A DNA stretch of 64,000 bases, taken from Termitidicoccus mucosus (GTDB lineage: Bacteria; Verrucomicrobiota; Verrucomicrobiia; Opitutales; Opitutaceae). Positions 18,410 to 26,677 of the stretch are shown here, in pieces (position 1 is the stretch's first letter; the number at the start of each line of letters is the position of its first letter). Made by a program: the position numbers and the translations under genes. The notes under the pieces were generated by a model. It searched no databases. It worked only from the letters and a program-made list of their open reading frames with translations, and had not been told where the DNA came from. Where the stretch lies: NCBI RefSeq assembly GCF_038725785.1, contig NZ_CP109796.1:4464001-4528000 (forward strand), in the 5' to 3' direction.

Positions 18410-18540
18410 TACCAATCCCCAATGAAATTCACCCTTTAGGGTAGGGCGAGGCGTCCCCGCCGAGCCGTCGGTCGCCTGCGGCTCGGCGGGGACGCCTCGC
18501 CCTACCTCGATAAGTGTGAAGATGGTTCGAAAATGGTATA
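18409..18540. repeat. MITE-like palindromic element, copy B, overlapping a stop codon
   Basis: The element starts ATACCAATCCCCAATGAAAT and ends CGAAAATGGTATA. Its core GTAGGGCGAGGCGTCCCCGC is palindromic with GCGGGGACGCCTCGCCCTAC. The left end begins on the last base of the autotransporter TAA stop codon. It fills the spacer to the helicase gene and could act as a transcription-terminating hairpin; that role is inferred. Confidence 0.75.
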
Positions 18541-18625
18541 AAGAGGCAAGGGCGCGCGCCGGCGCTTTTGGAGGCGTTTGCGTTTTCACTCGCACTTCGC
18601 CCCAAGCCCTGCGCGGTATCCGCAT

Positions 18626-19984
18626 ATGTCATTTTCCAAGCTAGGGCTTTTTTCGAGCCTCGTTCGCGGCGCGCAGGCCATGGGTTACATCGAGCCCACG
18701 CCGATCCAGTTGCGCGCGATTCCCATCGTGCTCGCGGGCGGCGATCTCATCGGCTCGGCGCAGACGGGCACGGGCAAGACCGCCGCGTTTGCCCTGCCCG
18801 TGCTCAACCGCCTCGGGCCGCACCAGGCCGGGGGCCCGCGCGTGCTCGTGCTCGAGCCCACCCGCGAGCTCGCCGCGCAGGTCGAGACTTCGTTTCGCGA
18901 CCTCGGGCGTTTCACCGATGTGCGCACGACCGTGCTTCACGGCGGCGTCGGCTACGGACGGCAGCGCGGGGATTTGCGCGCGGGGGTGGACATTGTGGTG
19001 GCCACGGTCGGCCGGCTGCTCGATTTCCTGAACGAGAAAAACCTGCGCCTCGACCGCGTGGAGGTGCTCATCCTCGACGAAGTGGACCGCATGCTCGACA
19101 TGGGTTTCATCAAGGACGTGAAGCGCATCGTGACCCTGTGCCCGAAGCAGCGGCAGACGCTTTTCTTTTCCGCCACGATTCCGCCCGAGATCGAGGAGAT
19201 CGCCCGCTTCGCGCTTCGCGACCCGCAACGGGTCGAAATCGGGCGCTCGCGCTCCGTCACCGCAACCGTCAAGCACGCGATTTACCCGGTGCCGCAGCCG
19301 TTGAAGTTCGATCTGCTGCTCGCGCTGCTGGAGAAGACGGACTTCCAGAGCGTGATTATTTTTTCCCGCACCAAGCATGGGGCGGACCGCATCGCGCGGC
19401 GGCTCAAGGCCGCCAGTCATTCCGTCGCGGTGCTCCATGCGAACCGTTCCCAGAACCAGCGGGTCGAGGCGCTCGAGGGATTCAAAAGCGGCCGTTATGA
19501 GGTGATGGTTGCCACCGACATCGCCGCGCGGGGAATCGACGTGGCCGGCGTCTCGCATGTGATCAACTACGACGTGCCGGCGAATCCCGAGGACTACGTG
19601 CACCGCATCGGGCGCACGGGCCGCGCGATGGCCGTGGGCGACGCGTTCATGCTCGCGACGCCCGAGGAGGCCGGCGACGTGCGCGACATCGAGCGTTTTA
19701 TCGGGCAAAAAATCGCGCAGCTAAAACTGGCGGGTTTCGATTATGGCGCGAAAGCCGCGGCCCCCGCCGCCGGCGGTGCGGGAGGTGCGGGCGGGCAACC
19801 GCAACATGCGCATCGCGGCGGCGGCGCCGCCGGGCACGGGCGCGCCGGCGGAAAAGGCCGGAACAGCGGACGCGGCCAAGGCGGCGGCGACCGCAAGGGC
19901 GGCAATCGCCACGACAACGGCGCCCAGCCGCCCCACCCGAAGGGCAAACCCGGGGCGCACTGGCGAGGCCGCAGGGGCCGCTAG
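18626..19984 (+). CDS. DEAD-box family ATP-dependent RNA helicase (DEVD motif II)
   Basis: This 452-aa SF2 RNA helicase, RhlE-like in layout, unwinds RNA duplexes in the cytoplasm, for example in ribosome assembly or mRNA turnover. A Q-motif-like PTPIQ is near residue 29, Walker A AQTGTGKT near 46, PTRELA near 78, motif II DEVD near 150 (not the usual DEAD), SAT near 185 and HRIGRTGR near 325. The C-terminal 75 residues are a Gly/Arg/Lys-rich disordered tail typical of RNA binding. The ATG at 18626 is chosen because the family fold starts within ten residues of it. The in-frame start at 18578 would add 16 unrelated residues. Confidence 0.92.
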   Translation: MSFSKLGLFSSLVRGAQAMGYIEPTPIQLRAIPIVLAGGDLIGSAQTGTGKTAAFALPVLNRLGPHQAGGPRVLVLEPTRELAAQVETSFRDLGRFTDVRTTVLHGGVGYGRQRGDLRAGVDIVVATVGRLLDFLNEKNLRLDRVEVLILDEVDRMLDMGFIKDVKRIVTLCPKQRQTLFFSATIPPEIEEIARFALRDPQRVEIGRSRSVTATVKHAIYPVPQPLKFDLLLALLEKTDFQSVIIFSRTKHGADRIARRLKAASHSVAVLHANRSQNQRVEALEGFKSGRYEVMVATDIAARGIDVAGVSHVINYDVPANPEDYVHRIGRTGRAMAVGDAFMLATPEEAGDVRDIERFIGQKIAQLKLAGFDYGAKAAAPAAGGAGGAGGQPQHAHRGGGAAGHGRAGGKGRNSGRGQGGGDRKGGNRHDNGAQPPHPKGKPGAHWRGRRGR

Positions 19985-20007
19985 TTCTGCTTTGTTAACC
20001 TCAGTTA

Positions 20008-20150
20008 ATACCAATTCCGAACGAAATTCACACCTCTGGAGGGCCGAGCTCCTGCGAGGACGTCGCGGTTATACGCGATGTTTTTCCGCGACGGCCTCGC
20101 AGGAGCTCGGCCCTCCAGCAAAAGGGTGATTTTCATTGGGAAATGGTATA
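20008..20150. repeat. MITE-like palindromic element, copy C
   Basis: Same ends (ATACCAATTCCGAACGAAAT and TTTCATTGGGAAATGGTAT) and same core (GGGCCGAGCTCCTGCGAGG / CCTCGCAGGAGCTCGGCCC) as the copies at 7437 and 46516. Confidence 0.85.
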
Positions 20151-20179
20151 ATTTGTCGCATTGAGAATAGCGTAAAGGC

Positions 20180-20320
20180 GCGGCAGCGCGTGGCGCAGCA
20201 TCCCTGCCTGCCGTTGAAACGAAAGGCGCGAAGCGCCGCTGACTCTTTTCCAAAAAAACAAATGAGCGCTTCGCGCGATAAAACAACGACGGCAGGCAGG
20301 GATGCCCGCGCTACACGGAG
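20180..20320. repeat. Inverted repeat with GCATCCCTGCCTGCCG arms
   Basis: GCATCCCTGCCTGCCG (about 20199) faces CGGCAGGCAGGGATGC (about 20291). The loop includes GCGAAGCGCC and GCGCTTCGCGC words. A relative with the same arm motif lies at 23376-23505. No gene is seen in 20151-20375. Confidence 0.7.
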
Positions 20321-20375
20321 GCGCTACCGCATGGCCGCTCGAAAGCTGAAATGCGCCCGGCCATGCCGGTGAAGC

Positions 20376-21347
20376 TCACAGCCATTTTTTCCGGCGCATG
20401 AAGAGCAGGATGGCGCCGGTGCTGGCCAGGGTGAGCGCAAAGGTGATCGGATAACCGTAGGGAATGCCAAACTCGGGCATGTTTTCAAAATTCATGCCCA
20501 GCCAGCCGCCGATGAGCAGCGAGGGAATCGTCAGCGCGGTGATGGCGGTCATCACGCGGATGCCGGCGTTGGCCTCGTGGCTGGATTTGTTGATGAAAAG
20601 ACGGAAGGTGATGATGAGCTGGTCGGCCCACGACGCGGCCTGCGCCTCGATGCGGCCGAGTTCCTCCTCCAGATCGCGGAGATAGGGCAGGATGACCTTG
20701 CGGATGAGTTTGCTTTTGCCTTGGGCGAGCTCGGCGACCACGGCGCGCTGCGGACGCACGATCTGGCGGAGCCGGGCGAGTTGTTTGCGCACGGCGACAA
20801 TGGCCGGAAAAAGCTCGTCGGCGGAACCGTGATGCAGGACGTGCTCGGCGACTTCCTCGATTTGCTCGCGGAGGAATTCGAGCGCGGGTTTGTAGCCCTC
20901 GACCATGAGGTCGAGGATGGTATGGGCGAAGCGGTCGGGCCCGCGCACCATGAGGCTGGGCGTGCGCAGAAGGCGTTCGCGCACGGTCTCGGTGACGCGC
21001 AGGGGCTGGCGGTGGTAGGTGACGAGGAAGTTTTTCCCCAGGAAAAAATCGAGCTCGATGGTCATGAACGAATCGACTTGGGTGTAATCGACGGCGTGCA
21101 TGACGAGGTGGACGTAGTCGCCATAGGGCTCGATCTTCGGGAAAGGCGCGTCGCTCACGCAGTCCTCGATGGCGAGCGGGTGGAACTGGAAGGCGTGGGC
21201 GAGGACCTGCTGGATTTCCTCGGCGGAGGGCGCGATGAGATCGACCCAGAGCATGACGCCCGGCTCGTCGCGCAGGACCGCAAGGGTCTCGACCGCGGGA
21301 TTCTGCGCGGAGAGGCGGTTGTCGCGATAGACGAGGGTGGAAATCAT
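20376..21347 (-). CDS. corA: CorA-family divalent metal ion transporter, paralogue 1
   Basis: This 323-aa inner-membrane pentameric Mg2+ (or Co2+/Ni2+) channel has a large N-terminal cytoplasmic domain (about 1-260) and two C-terminal transmembrane helices. The signature GMN (GWLGMNFENMPE) sits at the end of the first helix, near residue 285. The C-terminus is basic (RRKKWL), as in the family. A second CorA lies 163 bp upstream on the same strand, with different sequence but the same layout, so this is an old tandem duplication. Which metal each carries cannot be told from sequence. Confidence 0.92.
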   Translation of the reverse strand: MISTLVYRDNRLSAQNPAVETLAVLRDEPGVMLWVDLIAPSAEEIQQVLAHAFQFHPLAIEDCVSDAPFPKIEPYGDYVHLVMHAVDYTQVDSFMTIELDFFLGKNFLVTYHRQPLRVTETVRERLLRTPSLMVRGPDRFAHTILDLMVEGYKPALEFLREQIEEVAEHVLHHGSADELFPAIVAVRKQLARLRQIVRPQRAVVAELAQGKSKLIRKVILPYLRDLEEELGRIEAQAASWADQLIITFRLFINKSSHEANAGIRVMTAITALTIPSLLIGGWLGMNFENMPEFGIPYGYPITFALTLASTGAILLFMRRKKWL

Positions 21348-21510
21348 GGGAAGAGGGCGGCTTCGCCGCCGGTTGAAGCTGAAAGTTTAAGTTGAAGTGT
21401 GGATGACGCCGCGCCGGTGTTTTTCTTTGTTTTCGAGTCTTTTTGTTTTTGGCTGTTTCTTCTTGTTACTTGCGACTTGTCACTTGCCACTTCGCGCGCG
21501 GAGCGCGCGC

Positions 21511-22485
21511 CTAGATCCAGCGGCGGCGTTTGCACCAGAACCAGATGGCGGCGGTGAGGGCGATGGTGACGGCGGCGGCGATGGGATAGCCGAGCGGGGA
21601 GTGAAGCTCGGGCATGCTGTCGAAGTTCATGCCATACCAGGTGCCGATGAGCGTGGCGGGCAGGGAAAGCGCGGTGAGGGCGGTGAGGGCCTTGATGCCT
21701 TCGTTGGCCTGAAAGTCGGATTTGCTGAGGTAAAGGTCGAAGGAGATGAGAAGCTGGTCGGCGTAGTTGGCGGCGGTCTCGTCCACGCGGATGAGGTTGT
21801 CGCGCAGGTCGCGGAAGTAGGGCAGCATGATGGTGCGGATGTTTTTGTTGTCGCCGTGGGCCAGGCGGTTCACGACATCGCGCAGGGGGCGGATAATCTG
21901 GCGGAGGAGGTTGATCTCGGAGCGGACTTCGAGGAGCTTGGAGACGAGTTCGTTTTCGGGGTCGCGCTCGAGCACCTCGTCCTCGATCTCGTCGAGTTCG
22001 GTGCGGAGTTCGTCGGTGACGGGTTTGAAATGGTCCACCAGCGAGTCGAGGATCAGGTGGGCGATGCGGTCGGGGCCGCGGGCGTTGCCGGTGCCGCCGG
22101 GGCGGGTGCAGCGTTCGATGACGGACTGGATGGAGCGCGAGGCGGCGCGATGGAAGGAAACGACGAAATCCTTGCCGAGGAAGAGATTGATCTCGGTGGT
22201 GTTGAAGCCTTCGGTGCGGGTGGAGTCCACGCCGTGCGCGACGATGAAGAGGTGGTCGTCGTAATCCTCGACTTTCGGCAGCGAGCTGGGCGTGGCGCAG
22301 TCCTCGATTTCGAGGGGGTGGAACTGGAAGACGTTTTCAAGGATGGCCTTGATCTCGTCGACGGTGGGGTCGTGGAGATCGACCCAGAGGACGAGTCCCT
22401 TGTCGGCGCGGACGAGGCGGAGCGCCTCGGTTTCGAGGTTGCTCCCTACGAGCCGGCCGTCGCTGAAGATGAAGGACTGGATCAT
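21511..22485 (-). CDS. corA: CorA-family divalent metal ion transporter, paralogue 2
   Basis: This 324-aa CorA has a cytoplasmic N-domain with WVDLHDPT and FQFHPLEIEDC, a long helix, then GTWYGMNFDSMPE (GMN at about 285) between two transmembrane segments, and a basic end (KRRRWI). Upstream, in 22486-22702, a long pyrimidine/purine hairpin separates it from the PTS IIA gene. Downstream (21348-21510) the spacer to paralogue 1 holds an ACTTGCGACTTGTCACTTGCC repeat word that also occurs inside the ABC transporter gene near 52670. Confidence 0.92.
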   Translation of the reverse strand: MIQSFIFSDGRLVGSNLETEALRLVRADKGLVLWVDLHDPTVDEIKAILENVFQFHPLEIEDCATPSSLPKVEDYDDHLFIVAHGVDSTRTEGFNTTEINLFLGKDFVVSFHRAASRSIQSVIERCTRPGGTGNARGPDRIAHLILDSLVDHFKPVTDELRTELDEIEDEVLERDPENELVSKLLEVRSEINLLRQIIRPLRDVVNRLAHGDNKNIRTIMLPYFRDLRDNLIRVDETAANYADQLLISFDLYLSKSDFQANEGIKALTALTALSLPATLIGTWYGMNFDSMPELHSPLGYPIAAAVTIALTAAIWFWCKRRRWI

Positions 22486-22589
22486 GGCGAAGGCCGAGCG
22501 TGGCGACTCGCCCGCACAGAGGCAAGGCCGGTGAGCGGATCAAACAGCCCGCGGCCGGAGGGAGGACGCCATCCCCGCCTTTCGTCCGA

Positions 22590-22692
22590 TTTCTTTCCTC
22601 TTTATTCTTTCTCTTTCCTCTTTCTCCCGACCAAACGCGAACCCGGGAGAAAGAGGAAAGAGAAAGAATAAAGAGGAAAGAGCAGGGGAGAG
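22590..22692. repeat. Pyrimidine/purine-rich hairpin, copy 2
   Basis: TTCTTTCCTCTTTATTCTTT (about 22590) and AAAGAATAAAGAGGAAAGAG (about 22662) are reverse complements. CTCTTTCCTCTTTCTCCCG and CGGGAGAAAGAGGAAAGAG continue the stem to a short CGAACC loop, giving an almost perfect 40-bp stem. It shares words with the elements at 2812 and 30495. Confidence 0.85.
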
Positions 22693-22702
22693 GGGCTACC
22701 GC

Positions 22703-23179
22703 TCAGGCCGGGGCGAGGATCTTTTCCTCGGCGGCGGTCAGGATTTGCGCGAACTCCTCCGGCGTGGCGGCGCCCAGGAGCGCTTCGCGCACGGCGGCGT
22801 CCTTGATGAGCTTGCAGAGCGAGCTGACGATCGCGAGGTAGGCGCCGGGGTTGGACTTCGGCGTGCCCAGCACAAACATGAGCCGCACGGTCTGGTTGCA
22901 GTTCTCGAAGTGCACGCCGCTCTGGCTGCGGCCGATGGCGAGGACAATGCTCTGCACATGCTCGGTGCGCGCGTGGGGGATGGCGATCTCGTTGCCGAGG
23001 CAGGTGGTGTCGAGGCGCTCGCGCGCGAGAAGCTCGTTATAGAAGCCTTGGAAATTACTGACGCTGGGGTGGCCGTCGAGGAGGCGGGCGACCTCGTTTA
23101 TCGCAGTCGTGCGCTTTCCGCTCTGGATGGAGAGCGTGATGCACGCGGGATCAAGTAGCTTGGTAAGACGGCCGGTCAT
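22703..23179 (-). CDS. PTS EIIA type-2 domain protein (PtsN-like)
   Basis: This 158-aa single-domain EIIA of the fructose/nitrogen class carries the phosphorylatable His in AIPHART, near residue 67. It lacks any fused EIIB or EIIC, and no sugar PTS genes are nearby. A regulatory role such as PtsN (nitrogen or potassium control, or stress signalling) is more likely than sugar uptake. The ATG at 23179 (MTGRLTKLL) is preferred: the longer frame to 23233 adds 18 residues absent from the family. The gene lies upstream of the corA pair on the same strand, separated by a hairpin repeat. Confidence 0.85.
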   Translation of the reverse strand: MTGRLTKLLDPACITLSIQSGKRTTAINEVARLLDGHPSVSNFQGFYNELLARERLDTTCLGNEIAIPHARTEHVQSIVLAIGRSQSGVHFENCNQTVRLMFVLGTPKSNPGAYLAIVSSLCKLIKDAAVREALLGAATPEEFAQILTAAEEKILAPA

Positions 23180-23369
23180 GGGTTGACGCAAATTCAGTCT
23201 GACGAGAGAGCCCCCGCAAACCAAGTTTTGCAAGGGAGGAATTGAGGAAGGCGATGTTTTTTTGCAGGCTTGGAAACAAGTTTACAGCCGCAAGGGCTCG
23301 GACGTGGAAACCGGCGCCTGTTTCACAAGGTTTTTCCCATGGTCGTGGCGCCGGCGGCGCGGCATAGCT

Positions 23370-23512
23370 CGTAGCGCGGGCATCCTTGCCTGCCGTCGAA
23401 AAAGGCTGCGCGCAACGCGCTGGCTTTTCCTTTCTTTTCCAGAAAATAAAAGCCGCGCTTCGCGCCGCAACCCAAGGACGGCAGGCAGGATGCCTGCGTC
23501 ACGGGCTGGCGC
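23370..23512. repeat. Inverted repeat with GGCATCCTTGCCTGCCGTC arms
   Basis: GGCATCCTTGCCTGCCGTC (about 23379) faces GACGGCAGGCAGGATGCC (about 23486), with a loop of about 85 bp including AAAGCCGCGCTTCGCGCC. It is related to 20180-20320. It lies in the divergent spacer between the PTS IIA gene and hisA, where no gene is seen in 23180-23613. Confidence 0.7.
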
Positions 23513-23613
23513 GTCTTCGTGTCGCCCCCGCCAGATGAATACGAGCGAAGCCCCTGCATGGCGCGGGAATTTTTCTTTGCCTCCGGCAGGCTTTGGCCGC
23601 GTGATTTTCTTCC

Positions 23614-24342
23614 ATGACGATTTATCCAGCCATCGATATCAAGGGCGGGCGTTGCGTGCGCCTCACGCAGGGCCGCGCCGACCAGGAGACCGTTTATTTC
23701 GACAACCCCGCCGAGGTGGCGGCGCTTTTCAAGGCCGCGGGCTCCGCCTGGGTGCACGTGGTGGATCTCGACGGGGCGTTCAGCGGCGAATCGCAGAATC
23801 TCGCCGCCGTGCGCGCCATCGCCGCGCTCGGGCTGCGTGTGCAGCTCGGCGGCGGCATGCGTTCGCGCGAGGCGGTGGAGCGCGCGCTCGGGCTCGGCGT
23901 CTCCCGCGTGGTCGTCGGCACGCGCGCGGCGGAGAGCGAGGACTTTGTGCGCGGGCTGGTGGCTGAGTTCGGCGAAAAGATCGCCGTCGGCATCGACGCG
24001 AAGGACGGCAAGGTCGCCGTCAAGGGCTGGGTGGACACGACCGGGCTCGGCGCGCTGGAGTTTGCCGCGCGCATGAGCGGGCTCGGTGTGGGCACGTTGA
24101 TTTACACCGACATCAGCACCGACGGCATGCTCACCGGGCCGAACCTCCCGGCGCAGACGGCGATGTTGAAGGCCGTGAAATGCCGCGTGATCGCCTCCGG
24201 AGGCGTGTCGCGGCAGGCCGATGTGGGCGCGCTCGCCGCGCTCGCCAAGCAGCACGCCAACCTCGACGGCGTCATCATCGGCAAGGCCATCTACGAGAAA
24301 CGCGTCGATCTCCCGCAGGCGCTGCGCGACGCGGCGGCCTGA
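23614..24342 (+). CDS. hisA: ProFAR isomerase (histidine biosynthesis)
   Basis: This 242-aa TIM-barrel enzyme (phosphoribosylformimino-5-aminoimidazole carboxamide ribotide isomerase) catalyses the fourth step of histidine synthesis in the cytoplasm. The N-terminal PAIDIKGG holds the first catalytic Asp (residue 8). VGIDAKDG near 127-134 holds the second. The phosphate-binding loops QLGGGMRS and ASGGVS are present, as is TDISTDGM. Length is typical. No other his gene is adjacent, so the pathway genes are scattered. Confidence 0.95.
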   Translation: MTIYPAIDIKGGRCVRLTQGRADQETVYFDNPAEVAALFKAAGSAWVHVVDLDGAFSGESQNLAAVRAIAALGLRVQLGGGMRSREAVERALGLGVSRVVVGTRAAESEDFVRGLVAEFGEKIAVGIDAKDGKVAVKGWVDTTGLGALEFAARMSGLGVGTLIYTDISTDGMLTGPNLPAQTAMLKAVKCRVIASGGVSRQADVGALAALAKQHANLDGVIIGKAIYEKRVDLPQALRDAAA

Positions 24343-24374
24343 GCGCGCCCGTCGGCGTTTGTTTTTGTCGCCAC

Positions 24375-24438
24375 CTGTCTTTTTGGAGGGACGGCCGCCG
24401 TCCCTCCAAAAGGATAAGTCTCATTCGAAAAAGGTATA
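24375..24438. repeat. Short MITE-like remnant
   Basis: TTTTGGAGGGACGGCCGCCGTCCCTCCAAAA is a near-perfect palindrome at 24379-24410. It is followed by CTCATTCGAAAAAGGTATA, which resembles the right end of the ATACCA-type elements. Compact or deleted family member downstream of hisA. Confidence 0.65.
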
Positions 24439-24638
24439 AATCCCTTCCGTGTATTCCGTGGGCAACATATTCGTTCCCGAGGCATTCGGAAGGCGGGGGC
24501 GATCAGGGGCATGACATTTTCCTGACAACTCCATGACGCCTGGCTGACAACCTCCGCGGGAATTTTTGTAAGATTGCTGCGTTTCCTTCGTTGGAAATCG
24601 GTGTCAGTTTTTCAACTCATTCCGCAATCATTCCCGCC

Positions 24639-26366
24639 ATGAACAAAACCCGCATCCTCGCACTCTGCCTGTCGCTCGCCGCGCCGGCATCCTTGTTTGC
24701 CACCATGAAAAATCCGTCTCCCATGCCCTCGCAAATCACCGCCGCGACCGTTTACACGGATCGCGCCATCGTCACCCGCGCCGTCCGCGTGGAACTGCCC
24801 GCCGGGCAATCCGAGATCGTCCTCGAAAAGCTCCCCGCCGCGCTCATCGACGCCTCGGTGCAAGTCTCGGGCCGCGGCACCGCGTCCGCCACCATCCTCG
24901 ACGTGAGCACGCGCGTCATCTACACCGCCGACAACGCCGAGGTGGACCAGCCGCGCGTGAAGGCGCTCCAGGACGAGATCACCGCCGTCGAGCAAGCCAT
25001 CCGCGCGCTCGACGACCGCGCCGGCATCCTCAACCAGCAGGCCGCGCTCGTCGAAAAAATCGAGAACGCCGTGGCCGCGCCGCCCGGCAAGGACGCGACC
25101 GCGCGCCCCGTCATCGACGACTTGCAGAAACTGCTGGCCTTTTCGCTGGAGAATCGCGCCAGGCTCGCCACCGAGCGCCAGTCGCTCGACCGCGAGCGCG
25201 ATGACGCCAATAAAAAACTCAACGCCCTGCGGTCGCAGCTCAACGAGATCCTCCACGGCGCGCGCGCGCAGACCCGCAGCTACAAGACCGTGACCGTGCG
25301 CGTGGCCGCCGCGCAGGCCGGCTCGCTCGACCTCAAGCTCGCCTACACCGTGCCCGGCGCGGGCTGGACGCCCGCCTACGACGCGCGCCTGCGCGCCGAG
25401 GATCGCGCCGTCGAGCTCTCCTACTTCGGCGTCGTGCGCCAGGGCACCGGCGAGGACTGGAACGACATCGCCCTCACGCTCTCCACCGCCCGCCCCGCGC
25501 TCGGCGGCGCCGCGCCCGAATTGCCGCCGCGGTTTTTGGATGTTTATGTGCCGCGGCCAGTGATGCCCATGCAGGCGGAAATGGCGGAAGGGCGCATCAG
25601 AGGAATGGCCATGGATAAGATGCAGACCTTCAAAGTTGCCGAAGCGGTAGCCGCTCCGATGCCCGCCGAGGTTGCCGAGGTGGATGCGACCCTCGCCGCC
25701 GCAACCGTGGACACCGCGGCGACGAGCGCGTCGTTCAGGATCGCCGCGGCCACGTCCATCCCCAGCGACAATTCCCCGCAAAAAGTCAGCATCACGACCG
25801 CCACTCTCCCGGCGAAGCTCCAATACCAGGCCGTGCCCGCGATGCAGGAGACGGCGTTCCTCAGCGCCTACGTGACCAACGGCACCGAATTTCCGCTGCT
25901 CGCCGGCGCCGCCAACATTTTTCTCGACGACGCGTTTGTCGCGACCGCCAGCCTGAAGACCGTGATGCCCACGGAAAAATTCGAGCTCTCGCTCGGCGCC
26001 GACGAGGGCGTGGCGGTCAAGCGCCGCGTCGTGAACCGTTTCACGGAAAACACCGGGCTCACCGGCAAGGGCCGCCGCGTGACCTGCGAGTTCCTCGTCA
26101 CCATCACGAACAACAAGAAGACCGCCGAGCGCGTCGTATTCAAGGAAGCACTACCGCTCTCGCGCAACGAGAAGATCGTCGTCAATCTCCTCGCGCCCTC
26201 GTCGAAGGAGGTCGGCACGCCGGAAAAACCCGGCCGCGAGGTCACGCTCGAGGAGGAGAACAAGCTCGTCTGGCGTCTCGATCTGAAGCCGGGCGAGACG
26301 CGCGAGATCACCTATAAATACAACGTCGAGTATCCGGGCGACTTGCAGATCACTGGCTTGGATTGA
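24639..26366 (+). CDS. MuiA-like exported protein (DUF4140/DUF4139)
   Basis: This 575-aa protein has a signal peptide (about 1-22, ending near LFA). An N-terminal DUF4140-like beta domain (about 35-130, with VYTDRAIVTR) is followed by a coiled-coil segment (about 105-215, heptads with ERQSLDRERD). A C-terminal DUF4139-like beta-rich domain opens with YTVPGAGWTPAYDARL near 250 and closes with LKPGETREITYKYNVEYP. This is the layout of mucoidy inhibitor A family proteins, whose biochemical function is not established. The chosen ATG at 24639 gives a proper signal peptide; the frame is open to 24591. A TonB-C-like periplasmic protein follows on the same strand. Confidence 0.82.
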   Translation: MNKTRILALCLSLAAPASLFATMKNPSPMPSQITAATVYTDRAIVTRAVRVELPAGQSEIVLEKLPAALIDASVQVSGRGTASATILDVSTRVIYTADNAEVDQPRVKALQDEITAVEQAIRALDDRAGILNQQAALVEKIENAVAAPPGKDATARPVIDDLQKLLAFSLENRARLATERQSLDRERDDANKKLNALRSQLNEILHGARAQTRSYKTVTVRVAAAQAGSLDLKLAYTVPGAGWTPAYDARLRAEDRAVELSYFGVVRQGTGEDWNDIALTLSTARPALGGAAPELPPRFLDVYVPRPVMPMQAEMAEGRIRGMAMDKMQTFKVAEAVAAPMPAEVAEVDATLAAATVDTAATSASFRIAAATSIPSDNSPQKVSITTATLPAKLQYQAVPAMQETAFLSAYVTNGTEFPLLAGAANIFLDDAFVATASLKTVMPTEKFELSLGADEGVAVKRRVVNRFTENTGLTGKGRRVTCEFLVTITNNKKTAERVVFKEALPLSRNEKIVVNLLAPSSKEVGTPEKPGREVTLEEENKLVWRLDLKPGETREITYKYNVEYPGDLQITGLD

Positions 26367-26404
26367 CGGGCCTCCGGGGCGCATCCTCAAAAATCGGTTT
26401 GTCG

Positions 26405-26625
26405 CTGTTTTGAATGGTTGTTTTCCACGGCAAGGATGCCAAGCCAAGTGATGCCGGTTTCGGGCGGGATTTATCTTCCGGTAGGGCGAGGCGTCCCGCC
26501 GAGCCGTGGGGTAGGCACGGCTCGGCGGGACGCCTCGCCCTACCGGAAGAAGCGCTTTGTGACTCGATTTGGCATCCTCGCCGTGAAAAACAGCCATTCA
26601 AAGCAGCGACGAACCGGAATTGGTA
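26405..26625. repeat. Composite palindromic element
   Basis: The inner arms CGGTAGGGCGAGGCGTCCCGC (26480) and GCGGGACGCCTCGCCCTACCG (about 26532) are exact reverse complements. The outer parts AATGGTTGTTTTCCACGGCAAG (26412) and GCCGTGAAAAACAGCCATTC (26579) pair imperfectly, and the right end is CCGGAATTGGTAT. It looks like a core element nested in another hairpin. No gene is seen in 26367-26677. Confidence 0.75.
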
Positions 26626-26677
26626 TCAGAACCTTCCCTTTGACTCCACTCCCCCCTCTGCCAGAATCGGCCCGCCT

